From VXNE01 sp963665455 (GTDB lineage Bacteria > Pseudomonadota > Gammaproteobacteria > Pseudomonadales > Azotimanducaceae): a stretch of 64,000 bases of DNA. Made by a program: the position numbers and the translations under genes. Below are positions 1-8,675 of this stretch, piece after piece. Numbering within the stretch: position 1 is the first letter of the stretch; every line of letters starts with the position of its first letter. The notes under the pieces are model-generated. The model made no database searches, had not been told where the DNA came from, and saw only the letters and a program-made list of their open reading frames with translations. The DNA lies in the NCBI GenBank assembly GCA_963665455.1, contig OY762279.1, positions 1,860,001-1,924,000 of the forward strand, given 5' to 3'.

Positions 1-2461
1 AGGAGTGGGTGAACTCGTGGGCGAACAGGAAGGAACCTCGCTCGAAGCGCTCCACCGCCGGGCGGGAGTCGTCGGCCACGGCGGGCGCCTTGATCCATAT
101 CGGCAGCACCCACTGGCCCTTGAGCCGGTCGCTCTCGCACGGCGGCAAGCCATCGCGACCGTCGAGGCCGACGCCGGTCACGCCGACGTTGGCCAGGTAC
201 GCGTACCATGGCGTCAGGTCCTCCTGGACGTCCATGCGGAACTCGCTGTGGAAGACGAGCAGGTCGTAGCCGTCGCCGAGTTGTTCGACGATGCGGCAGC
301 CGAGGCTGCGGAGATCGGCCATGCTGCGGAAGTGGAACGCTTCGTGCGGCGCGGCGTCGGCTACTGCGCCGGGTTCGGAAAGATCGGGCGCTGGAGGCGG
401 GATGGGAAACGGGACCGAGGTGGGCGCAGCCTGCTCCCACCGGGACGCCGCCCCGTCCTCCCACTGCACGGCCTCCGCGATGACGCTGGCGGAAATCCCT
501 GAGAGGTCCCCGGCGTCGGCGAACAGCGCGATGCGATTGGCGTCCTTGCGCGGGAGCAGAGTCCCGGGCCATGTGCGTGCGTCGCCATCGTCGCTGAGCG
601 TGATTTCCCACCAGAAATCCAAGTCGCTTCCGTCGAATCCCCTCCAATGCGGCTCGTCCACATCGAAGTAGAGGCGGTAGGACACGCTTATGCCGTCGTC
701 GAGTTCGGGTATCGGATCGCGCGTCGTGAACTCGACGACGACGCCGGCACCGAGGTTCGAGCGGTGGATCGTCGCGCTGGTCAGGTCCAGATAGCCGGGC
801 ACGGTGGCGTCCGTGGGATCCTCGATGCGCGCGATCAGTTCTCCCTTCACCACGCCCCGTCCGGTGAACAAGCCGACCAGACCATCGCCGAAGTCCACGT
901 TCCGGTAGTGAAACGCGACGCCGCCGTCCGCGTGCAATACGGCTTGGAACTGGCTGCGAGTCCGTGGCGCCACGCCGTGAACGTGGAACATCCAATCCGT
1001 GACGGACCAAGTGACGACGACACGATCCGTTTGGGTCGAGACGTGCAACGACCCCAGGGCCCACGGCTTCCAAAGCGGCGCGATGGCGGGGTGCGGTGTC
1101 AACGCGAAGTGCTGGGCCTGTTGCGCCATAGAAACGAAGCGCTTGTCCAGCTCCCAGTAGGGATCCTGGAATTCGTCGTCGAAGGTCAGCAAGCCTTGGC
1201 GGTGGACCGTGACGGCGCGCTGCGTGCGCCCGCCGAAATCGAATCCGAAGGGCAGTTGAACCTCCGCGCCCGAGCTGACCTTGTCCCCGACGTTCGACTC
1301 CCACTCCAAGCGCCGCACCTCGCGTGCGTACGCACCGTCTCCGTCCGGGAGGAAGATCACGGAACGCCCGTCGAGGTCGAAGGGGTTCTTCCCGGTGACG
1401 TCGCCGGGCGCCACCTCCAAGACGATCCGTCCGTCGTCGGTGGTCCACGGGCCGTCGGCGGGTGCCGCCTCCGCGGCGTCCACGCCGTGCCATGCGACAT
1501 CGCGCACCAAACCCGCATGGCGGGTCGCCACGGCACGTGCCGCTGAAACGCCATACTCGATCCAGTCTCCGTCGACCGCGTGGCGTACGAGCACGGAGTC
1601 CATGCCGTCGCCGTCGAAATCCCCGACGGCGATGCGCCGGTAGACGGAATCCTGCGTCATACCCCGCACCCGGCGCAGCGCGGCCCGTGCCCCGTTCATC
1701 TGGTAGTAGATCCACTGCCCGGTGTCCTCGTGACGCAACAGCACGTCGTCGCGGCCGTCTCCGTTGAGGTCGCCGATGCCTTCGAAGCCGTAGGCGCGGT
1801 TCCTGGTGATGGCCGGGCGCCGCAGCACGCCCCGCCCGTCGGCGCGCACCTCGTAGGAGATCCAGGCGCCGGCGTTCCCGTGGCGGAGGAGGAGGTCGTC
1901 CCGGCCATCGCCGTTGAAGTCCGCGAGGCCCGCAAACGCGTAACTGCGATTTCGCGTGGCGCGTAATCCATCGTGGACCTCCGCGCCCGCGCCATCCATG
2001 AAGTAGACCCGCCATGCGCCGGTGTCGGCGTTCCGAAACAGCAGGTCGTGGTTACCGTCGCCGTTCAGGTCACCGATTCCGCGCAACTCGAACGCCGGGT
2101 CCGATGCCACGCCGAAGTCCTCTCGGCGCACGACCCCGGGCGAGGCGTTTGGGGACTGCACGGCGTAGTAGAGCCAAGCCCCATCCTCCTTGTGTTGGAA
2201 CAGCGCGTCGTGCCGTCCGTCACCGTCAAAGTCCCCGATGCCCATGAAGCGGTGCCCGTTGTCGGCGGGAAGGGCGAGCGCGTGCGCCTGGGCGGCCGCG
2301 TCGGCGAACGAGTGGTAGAGCCAGCCGCCGCTCCGTTCGTGGCGCAAGAGCACGTCGTCCCGGCCATCGCCGTCGAAATCGCCGGTGCCCGAGCTGGCGG
2401 ACGCCGTCTGGCCGACCATCACGAACGCGATGATCGCGAGCGGCGTCCGAAACGTGATCAT
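1..2461 (-). CDS. Secreted FG-GAP/VCBS-repeat protein with C-terminal HExxH motif (3' end off window)
   Basis: The reading frame opens at an ATG whose first base is 2461 and stays open to the left edge, so the C-terminus is missing. Residues 1-22 form a signal peptide ending in TASA. About seven repeats of roughly 55 residues follow, each with a calcium-binding core such as DFDGDGRDDVLLRH or DLNGDGRDD, the FG-GAP/VCBS type that builds a beta-propeller. A middle part (about residues 300-800) has no motif I recognise. At residues 815-819 the same frame reads HEFTH, which fits a zinc metalloprotease HExxH helix, but the rest of that site lies outside the window. The likely role is an exported or surface-bound metalloprotease with a propeller adhesion module. 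The propeller is well supported; the peptidase call rests on one motif. Confidence 0.75.
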   Translation of the reverse strand, partial: MITFRTPLAIIAFVMVGQTASASSGTGDFDGDGRDDVLLRHERSGGWLYHSFADAAAQAHALALPADNGHRFMGIGDFDGDGRHDALFQHKEDGAWLYYAVQSPNASPGVVRREDFGVASDPAFELRGIGDLNGDGNHDLLFRNADTGAWRVYFMDGAGAEVHDGLRATRNRSYAFAGLADFNGDGRDDLLLRHGNAGAWISYEVRADGRGVLRRPAITRNRAYGFEGIGDLNGDGRDDVLLRHEDTGQWIYYQMNGARAALRRVRGMTQDSVYRRIAVGDFDGDGMDSVLVRHAVDGDWIEYGVSAARAVATRHAGLVRDVAWHGVDAAEAAPADGPWTTDDGRIVLEVAPGDVTGKNPFDLDGRSVIFLPDGDGAYAREVRRLEWESNVGDKVSSGAEVQLPFGFDFGGRTQRAVTVHRQGLLTFDDEFQDPYWELDKRFVSMAQQAQHFALTPHPAIAPLWKPWALGSLHVSTQTDRVVVTWSVTDWMFHVHGVAPRTRSQFQAVLHADGGVAFHYRNVDFGDGLVGLFTGRGVVKGELIARIEDPTDATVPGYLDLTSATIHRSNLGAGVVVEFTTRDPIPELDDGISVSYRLYFDVDEPHWRGFDGSDLDFWWEITLSDDGDARTWPGTLLPRKDANRIALFADAGDLSGISASVIAEAVQWEDGAASRWEQAAPTSVPFPIPPPAPDLSEPGAVADAAPHEAFHFRSMADLRSLGCRIVEQLGDGYDLLVFHSEFRMDVQEDLTPWYAYLANVGVTGVGLDGRDGLPPCESDRLKGQWVLPIWIKAPAVADDSRPAVERFERGSFLFAHEFTHS

Positions 2462-2553
2462 GCGACTACGGTGAGGCTCTCAGGATCGATGCGAGCCCCT
2501 AACACCGGTTGTGGTGCGGGAAACTCCACTGATCTTCCAGCTGCGCCTTCCAG

Positions 2554-3462
2554 CTACGCGTAGTGTCCCTTGCCCGCCTCGCGGTTCCGGAACTCCTCCT
2601 TGTAGCCGCCGTTCACCTGGTCCAGAAACCTTGGGCCTTCCTCCTTCCAGCCGTAGCTATCTTCGAGCCCAGCCAGTTGGCGGAAGCGCGGGTGGTTGGA
2701 GTTGCGGTCGATGACGGACTGCGGGAGCTCCGTTCCGTAACGCTCCTGCACCTTCATGAACGGGCGTGCGTAGGGCACCGCCAGGTTCAGTCGCAGCCCC
2801 GGAATCTTGCGCGGGAAGGAGCCGTGCCACGTGTTCCCGTGCCAGATCACGGCGGTTCCGGCGGGCCCCTCCATGGGCACGGCGTGCGGGTTCGCGTTCG
2901 GCCCGTCGAGCAAGGACTCTTCCGGATTCGGCTGTCGGCAGAGCTTGTGGCTGCCGGGCACGATGGCGAGGCAGCCGGCCTCCTTCGTGTAGTCGGTGAG
3001 TGCGTAGTTGATGTTGCAGATGGCGGAGTAGGAGGGCAGCGGAGGTGGAAGACTGGCGTCCGCGTGTAGGCCGATCTGGCCGCCTTCGCCTGGGCCTTTG
3101 AAATGACACCCCATGCTGAACAACTGCGCGCTCTTACCGACCAGGTAGCTGATCAGGGCGAGGCCCGTCTCGTCCAGCATGATGTCCTGGAAGACTTCGT
3201 GGCGCGGCATCAGGTAGGGGACGAAGCGCCAGTCCGGGTGCTCCTCGCCGCGCTCGAGGTCCGGCTTCCTGCCGGTCTGCTTCTCGCAGATGTCGCAGAT
3301 CGCCTGACGGGCGGTCCGCACCGTCTCCGGGTCCATCATGTTCTCCACGACCGTGAAGCCGTAGGCATCGAGCTCGTTGACGTGCCGCTCGAGGCCCAGC
3401 CGCTCGATCTCACGGTAGACGTCGTTCAGGTCCTTCGTGCTCTCCCAGTCTCCCATCCTCAT
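2554..3462 (-). CDS. Phytanoyl-CoA dioxygenase (PhyH) family Fe(II)/2-oxoglutarate oxygenase
   Basis: The 302-residue product has the PhyH jelly-roll signature. The HxD iron ligands are H133 and D135 (GLHADAS), the distal histidine is H213 (NTWHG), and R224 (PGLRLN) would bind 2-oxoglutarate. PhyH enzymes hydroxylate or halogenate small molecules or acyl chains in the cytoplasm; the substrate here is unknown. The start is set by GGAGG five bases upstream of the ATG at 3462. An in-frame ATG two codons later is less well placed. It lies 25 bp upstream of the next leftward coding region's end and could share a transcript with it. It is one of six PhyH genes in this window and is distinct from the 44-46.7 kb triplet. 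Confidence 0.9.
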   Translation of the reverse strand: MRMGDWESTKDLNDVYREIERLGLERHVNELDAYGFTVVENMMDPETVRTARQAICDICEKQTGRKPDLERGEEHPDWRFVPYLMPRHEVFQDIMLDETGLALISYLVGKSAQLFSMGCHFKGPGEGGQIGLHADASLPPPLPSYSAICNINYALTDYTKEAGCLAIVPGSHKLCRQPNPEESLLDGPNANPHAVPMEGPAGTAVIWHGNTWHGSFPRKIPGLRLNLAVPYARPFMKVQERYGTELPQSVIDRNSNHPRFRQLAGLEDSYGWKEEGPRFLDQVNGGYKEEFRNREAGKGHYA

Positions 3463-3487
3463 GTCTGCCTCCGAGTTCGCTGTTGAC

Positions 3488-4519
3488 TCATTCCCCGCCG
3501 GCCATCGCCAGCTTCTCTTGCATGCGTGCGCCCGCCAAGATGTTGCGTAGCCCGTAGTTGCCTTCGTGACAGGCGTACTCGTAGATCTGCCCCGCGCTCT
3601 TCTGCATCAGCAGGGCCGCAGTAAACGGACGCGTGTAGGTTGCGGGATCGTCTACCGTGTACTCATAGCGCAGGGTGTCTTCGTCCACGAGGGTGAAGCG
3701 TTCCGTGAGGCGCATGTGCTCGGCGGTGCCGACGGATTGGAACGGCGTCGGCGCGAAGCTCGAGCGCTTGGCCGGGAAGTTGGCCGTCTCGACGACCAGG
3801 GTGTCCGCCTCCCAACGCCCGAGGGAAGAGCCCGTCCACGGACGGATTTCCATCGGCGGGCGGCCGCGGCCGTCGGTCGGGATGATCCGGGCCTCGTGCA
3901 CCATCTCCATCAATACGACTACGTACCCGGGCGCGTGGATGATCTTGAGGTTCTGGTTGTAGCCGCCGGGCCAGATCGGTGGGCCGGCGTTGAAGCCGAC
4001 GATGCAACGTTCGGCGAGGCCCCGACTCTCGGGGTGGGCAGCGCCGACGCCCCCGACGAGCAGCCGGACCGGCGCGTCGTCGGGCTGATCGTCCCCCATC
4101 ACCTGGCGCTTGACCCCGGGCTGTGTCGGTGGAAGCCGGCCGTCCGGCGGGTCGATCAGAAGCGACGTGCGCCCGTCCTCGCTGACCCGCGCGCCGTGGT
4201 CCAACCAGAACCCGTTGTAGGCACCTACGTCCTGGCCCTTGGGCGGCGCCGGCCGGTCTGGATCACTCGGGGCGTGCAGCGCGGCCGAATCCGCGTGCGC
4301 CTTGGCCTCGATGGCGTGGGCTTCCTCCGGCTTCAGGAATGCCTGCTGGTCTTCCGGCCGCTCGAGGGGCGTGAGCGTGCGGAAATCCCATACGCCGGAC
4401 AGGTCGGGATGGCCTTCGGTCGTGCGCGACGGGCTGTAGTCGCCGGTCGCGGCGACGGCCAGGAACACGCTCGCGACCGCGAGAGCGGCGAAGGGAGAGT
4501 GGTCTTGGACGGCCCGCAT
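3488..4519 (-). CDS. Uncharacterised exported protein
   Basis: This encodes 343 residues. The start is the ATG at 4519, which has AGGAGG nine bases upstream; the frame stays open further upstream but lacks a comparable site. Residues 1-25 look like a signal peptide or membrane anchor. The mature part starts with a SGVWDFRTLTP stretch and contains RTSLLIDPPDGR, CIVGFNAGPP and RWEADTLVVETANF. These motifs recur in a large uncharacterised family I remember from Acidobacteria and Gammaproteobacteria, often next to degradative genes; I cannot name a domain. No catalytic residues are evident. It lies just downstream of the PhyH start on the same strand. The role is unknown, possibly envelope-located. 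Confidence 0.75.
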   Translation of the reverse strand: MRAVQDHSPFAALAVASVFLAVAATGDYSPSRTTEGHPDLSGVWDFRTLTPLERPEDQQAFLKPEEAHAIEAKAHADSAALHAPSDPDRPAPPKGQDVGAYNGFWLDHGARVSEDGRTSLLIDPPDGRLPPTQPGVKRQVMGDDQPDDAPVRLLVGGVGAAHPESRGLAERCIVGFNAGPPIWPGGYNQNLKIIHAPGYVVVLMEMVHEARIIPTDGRGRPPMEIRPWTGSSLGRWEADTLVVETANFPAKRSSFAPTPFQSVGTAEHMRLTERFTLVDEDTLRYEYTVDDPATYTRPFTAALLMQKSAGQIYEYACHEGNYGLRNILAGARMQEKLAMAGGE

Positions 4520-4688
4520 GTTCGTTGCCCTCCTGTTGGCCCCCTTGAGCCCACCGATCATACGAAATCGGAGCGCGCCTTGCGTAACGGGTCGCCAACG
4601 CGGACCATTCCCACGCGCGGAAGGATGGCGCGTGCTGACTAAGTGACCTTCGAGACTTGGGGAAACTACGGTTTGGGGTGGGACGGGC

Positions 4689-5639
4689 TTGGTCGCGGCA
4701 GAGGCTGAACAACGCGCGCAGGCGCCGCCCGCCCGCGCGTACCTGTTTCTCACGTTCACGGCGATCTGCTTCGGCGCCAACACGACGTTCGCCAAACTGC
4801 TGGTCGGCGAGGCGTCGCCCATGGTCGTGGTGGCGTTGCGCTGGCTCTTGGTCGTGGCGTTGCTCGTGGCGTTCAACAGGCGAGCCCTCGCCCGCGATTG
4901 GCCCCATCTCCGGCCACACCTGGGATTTCTCTTCGCCATGGGCGCGCTTGGGTTCGCCACCTTCAATGGCCTGTTCTACATCGCCGCGCACCATACGACG
5001 GCCATCAACATGGGCATCATTCAAGGCATGATGCCGGTGTTCGTGCTGGTGGGCGCGTTCCTCGCGTACCGGACGCCGGCGGGGAAGTTGCAGTGGTTGG
5101 GCGCCGGGGTGACGTTGGCGGGCATCGTCGTCGTGGCGTCGGGCGGAGACGTCGAGCGCGTGCTCCGACTGCGCTTCAACACCGGGGACATGCTGGTGGT
5201 GCTCGCCATCCTGCTCTACGCGGGATACACGGTGGGGTTGCGGCGGCGGCCGGCGGCGACGGCACTGGGGTTGTTCACCGTGCTGGCCGGGGCGGCATTT
5301 CTGGCGTCGTTGCCGATGGTGGCGGCGGAGGCCTGGCTCGGAGCGTTCCAAGGGCCGACGTGGCAGGGCTGGGGAGTGGTTGCGTTGGTCGCGTTGTTCC
5401 CATCGTTCCTCGCCCAGGTCCTGTTCATTCGGGGCGTGGAGATCATCGGGCCGGGCCGCGCGGGCATCTTCATCAATCTCGTACCCGTGTTCGCGGCGCT
5501 GATCGCCGTGGCGTACCTGGGCGAGGACTTCCACGTCCATCACGGGGTCGCCCTCGCCCTCGTGCTGGGTGGCATCTGGCTGGCCGAGCGGGGTGTGGGG
5601 GCCGCGCCGGCGCGTGACGGAGGCCGGGCGCGAGCGTAG
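4689..5639 (+). CDS. EamA/DMT-family transporter
   Basis: This is a 316-residue inner-membrane protein with about ten hydrophobic helices in two EamA repeats: residues about 18-145 (opening LFLTFTAICFGANTTFAK) and about 165-305. The drug/metabolite superfamily exports metabolites or amino acids; the substrate is not predictable. The start is a TTG at 4689 preceded by a G-rich stretch. There is no good ATG upstream of the first helix. It stands alone on the plus strand, about 170 bp from the divergent gene at 4519, and 88 bp precede the monooxygenase start downstream. Confidence 0.85.
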   Translation: MVAAEAEQRAQAPPARAYLFLTFTAICFGANTTFAKLLVGEASPMVVVALRWLLVVALLVAFNRRALARDWPHLRPHLGFLFAMGALGFATFNGLFYIAAHHTTAINMGIIQGMMPVFVLVGAFLAYRTPAGKLQWLGAGVTLAGIVVVASGGDVERVLRLRFNTGDMLVVLAILLYAGYTVGLRRRPAATALGLFTVLAGAAFLASLPMVAAEAWLGAFQGPTWQGWGVVALVALFPSFLAQVLFIRGVEIIGPGRAGIFINLVPVFAALIAVAYLGEDFHVHHGVALALVLGGIWLAERGVGAAPARDGGRARA

Positions 5640-5727
5640 GCCTAAGGCGCGTCGTGGATCGGGTGCGGCCACGGGCAAGTAAATCGGTGCTATCCCCGAA
5701 GCGCGTTGCCTGCATATACTCGGAGAC

Positions 5728-7689
5728 ATGGCAGAACCAATCCAGAAACTAAGCGACTACGACTCGGTCTCGGACGTTCGGGCGCGCGATGAGCTGCTCG
5801 GCGCGAGCGACGAGATGATCGAGGATGCAACGGCCCACGGCGACGCGATGGTGCTTCGGGGCCTGATCTATCAGCTCACGGGGGACCCGGAAATCGCGGC
5901 GACCACGCCCGTGGTGCGCCGCGGCACCGGCTTGTTCGGCGGCCTGACGCTGGACGAGGAGGATTCCGCCCTCGTCCGCCGCAAGGCCACCGAGTTTCTC
6001 AAGTCCTATCGGGACAGCGGCGCCGGCGAGTTGGACATTGGTCCCGCGGATCGCCTGCTAACGAGCACGGCCCTGACCATCGGCTCCGAGCCCGAACCCG
6101 ACGCCATCGACCTGTGGCTCGAGGAGCTGGCCCTGAATCCCTGGACCCGGGGCCTGGAATGGTCGCGGGCGCCGACGCAACGGCGCGAGGAGTTCTCCGT
6201 CACCGTCATCGGCGCCGGAATGGGTGGCCTCAACGCGGCCATCCAGCTCAAGCGGGCGGGCATTCCGTTCACGGTCATCGAGAAGAACGCGGGTGTCGGC
6301 GGCACTTGGTACGAGAATCGCTATCCCGGTGCGCGCGTCGACACCCCGAGCCGGCTCTACACCCATGTGTTCGGCGTTGACTACAGCTACGCGTATCCGT
6401 TCTGTCCCTGGACGGAGAACCGGAAGTACTTCAACTGGGTGGCCGACACGTTCGACGTCCGCGACGACATCACCTTCAACACGGAGGTCCGCTCGCTGGT
6501 TTGGGACGAGGCGGCCTCGATGTGGGACATCACGGTGGACGGCCCGGAGGGTCGGCGTACGTTGCGCTCGAACGCCGTCATCACCGCGGTCGGTTTCCTC
6601 AACCGCCCGAACATGCCGGATATCCCCGGCATGGAGCGCTTCCGAGGTCCGTCTTGGCACACGGCGCGCTGGCCCGCCGAGTTCGATCCGAAGGGCAAGC
6701 GCGTGGCCGTCATCGGCACGGGCTGCACGGGCTACCAGATGGTGCCGGAACTGGCGCTTGAGGCCGGACACGTCACGGTCTTTCAGCGCACGCCCCAGTG
6801 GCTCTTTGGAGCCCCGGGCTACCGCTCGCCGTTCCCGTCGCAGGTGCCCTGGCTGGATCGCAACCTGCCGTACCACACGAACTTCATGCGCCTGCGCATC
6901 GCCGGGGGGTTCCTCGCGGGGTTCGGTCCGATCGCCCAAGTCGATCCCCACTTCCAGGACGAGCACGCGACCAGCCCGGTCAACAAGGCCGCGCGCGACA
7001 ACTGCATCGCGTTCCTGAAGGAGAAGCTCGCCGACCCGGAGCTGGTCGAGAAGATGACGCCGGAACACCCCGTGCTGTCGGCGCGTCCCGTGCTGGTAGA
7101 TCCCGAGTACAGCATCCTCGATGCCATCCAGCGCGACGACGTCACCCTCGTCACCGATGGCATTCGCGGGATCACCGAAGCCGGCGTGGAAACCGAGGAC
7201 GGCACGGTCCACGAGGTGGATACCATTGTCTACGCCACCGGCTTCAAGGCGACCGAATACCTGTTTCCGATGTCGATCACCGGCCGCGGCGGCAGGACGG
7301 TCGAGGAGCTCTGGTCGCAAACCGGTGCGCAGGGCTACCTCGGTGCCATGATCCCCGGCTGTCCCAATCTGTGGACGCTGTATGGTCCCAACACCAACGG
7401 TGGCCTGCTGGTTCCGGCGTTCCAGGAGATGGAAACGTACTACGCGCTCCGGTGCATCGAGCGGCTCATCCTCGACGACAAGCAGTCGATCGACGTCCGG
7501 GAGGAGCCCTACCGGCGCTACAACGAGATGGTCGACGAGCGCAACCGGCGCATGGCGTGGAGCGACTCCCGTGCGGAGAACTACTACTGGACCAAGTTCG
7601 GCCGCTCCGCGACGCAGAACCCGTTGACGCCGCTGGAGGTGTGGAACGCGCTGCGGGAGCCGGACTTCGCGGATCTGGACGTGCGCTGA
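5728..7689 (+). CDS. FAD-dependent Baeyer-Villiger-type monooxygenase
   Basis: The product is 653 residues. After an extra N-terminal region of about 155 residues comes the FAD Rossmann site VIGAGMGGLNAA (about residues 158-170), then VGGTWYENRYPG, the Baeyer-Villiger fingerprint FRGPSWHTARWP (about 305-316), and a second NADPH-binding GxGxxG, VIGTGCTGYQ (about 327-336). These features define class B flavin monooxygenases that insert oxygen next to ketones. The N-terminal extension is seen in a subset acting on bulky or steroid ketones, but that substrate class is only a guess. The ATG at 5728 is the only sensible start. It is followed by a toxin-antitoxin pair and is probably monocistronic. 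Confidence 0.9.
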   Translation: MAEPIQKLSDYDSVSDVRARDELLGASDEMIEDATAHGDAMVLRGLIYQLTGDPEIAATTPVVRRGTGLFGGLTLDEEDSALVRRKATEFLKSYRDSGAGELDIGPADRLLTSTALTIGSEPEPDAIDLWLEELALNPWTRGLEWSRAPTQRREEFSVTVIGAGMGGLNAAIQLKRAGIPFTVIEKNAGVGGTWYENRYPGARVDTPSRLYTHVFGVDYSYAYPFCPWTENRKYFNWVADTFDVRDDITFNTEVRSLVWDEAASMWDITVDGPEGRRTLRSNAVITAVGFLNRPNMPDIPGMERFRGPSWHTARWPAEFDPKGKRVAVIGTGCTGYQMVPELALEAGHVTVFQRTPQWLFGAPGYRSPFPSQVPWLDRNLPYHTNFMRLRIAGGFLAGFGPIAQVDPHFQDEHATSPVNKAARDNCIAFLKEKLADPELVEKMTPEHPVLSARPVLVDPEYSILDAIQRDDVTLVTDGIRGITEAGVETEDGTVHEVDTIVYATGFKATEYLFPMSITGRGGRTVEELWSQTGAQGYLGAMIPGCPNLWTLYGPNTNGGLLVPAFQEMETYYALRCIERLILDDKQSIDVREEPYRRYNEMVDERNRRMAWSDSRAENYYWTKFGRSATQNPLTPLEVWNALREPDFADLDVR

Positions 7690-7842
7690 GGGCGGGCGAG
7701 GCGGCATCGCGCGGCTCAGCTCTGCGGGAGTGATTGCAGGGGTGACCACTCGGAGCTCGGGACATCCGCTTGGATCGATGCCGCGCCGTGGTTGGTTCGA
7801 CCTGTTTATGGGTTACATTTGGACCGGCAGGAGGGCGTACCC

Positions 7843-8106
7843 ATGAAACTGTCCGGCCAGATCAAGCCCATCAGCTACCTGAAGGCCCATGCCTCGGAGA
7901 TCGTGCGTACGCTCGGCGACCGGGGGGAGCCCTTGGTCATCACCCAGAACGGCGCCGCCAAGGTCGTCCTGCAGGACATCGAAAGCTTCGAGAAGACGCA
8001 GGAGACCATGGCGCTGCTCAAGATGCTGGCCCTGGGCAACCGGCAGATCGAATCGGGGCAGGTGCAGCCTGCGGCGGACGTCATCGCGCGGCTGCGGGAG
8101 CGCTGA
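7843..8106 (+). CDS. Phd/YefM-family antitoxin
   Basis: This 87-residue protein contains the Phd/YefM core: ISYLKAHASEIVRTL, then PLVITQNGAAKVVLQDIESFE. Such antitoxins bind their promoter through the N-terminal part and cover the toxin with the C-terminal helix. The start is the ATG at 7843, preceded by AGGAGG. The frame is open further upstream but without a ribosome site. Its stop overlaps the toxin start as TGATG, so the two are translationally coupled. Confidence 0.9.
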   Translation: MKLSGQIKPISYLKAHASEIVRTLGDRGEPLVITQNGAAKVVLQDIESFEKTQETMALLKMLALGNRQIESGQVQPAADVIARLRER

Positions 8107-8432
8107 TGGCTTTTGGGGTTGCGCTCACCAATGACGCGGCCCGCGACCTGGAAGAAATCTGGGACTACATCTCGCGCCGCGATTCGTCGGCTCGGGCGGA
8201 CTACGTCCTGGATCAGATCGAGAGCGCGTTCCGGAGCCTGTCCGAGCTTCCCCAGCGTGGGAGTTATCCAGACGAGTTGCTCGACCTCGGGATTCGGGAG
8301 TACCGGGAGGTCTTGTTCAAGCCCTACCGCGTCATCTACCGGGTAATCGAGGAGACGGTCTACGTCCTCGTCATCGCCGACGGGCGGCGTGACATGCAGT
8401 CGTTGCTGCAGCGGCGACTGCTGCACGCGTAG
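8106..8432 (+). CDS. RelE/ParE-family toxin
   Basis: The 108-residue product fits the RelE/ParE fold: an N-terminal helix pair (TNDAARDLEEIWDYI), then LSELPQRGSYPDEL, REYREVLFKPYRVIYRVI and the closing strand VYVLVIADGRRD. The order and spacing are closest to ParE/RelE proteins paired with Phd-type antitoxins, which cleave mRNA or poison gyrase; which activity applies cannot be told. The start ATG overlaps the antitoxin stop. The gene is complete and shows no disruption. Confidence 0.9.
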   Translation: MAFGVALTNDAARDLEEIWDYISRRDSSARADYVLDQIESAFRSLSELPQRGSYPDELLDLGIREYREVLFKPYRVIYRVIEETVYVLVIADGRRDMQSLLQRRLLHA

Positions 8433-8675
8433 CGCGACGCCGTTGAAACCACTCGTCGGCGGCACGTCTCGCAGGATCACGCCCACGCCGCGTCGCGAAC
8501 TCGCCAGCCGCTCTCGGTGTCCTCGGGTTCGACGGAGCTCGCTGCGGTAGGTGGGCCTCACTGGGGGTTCGCCCGGCTACCCCGCTCGAACCCTCCCGAT
8601 CCGCAGCGCGACAACGCTGACGAGGGCTCCGCGCGATTGGATCGGGATTGGTGCATCAACTCAGACAGAAACCCG

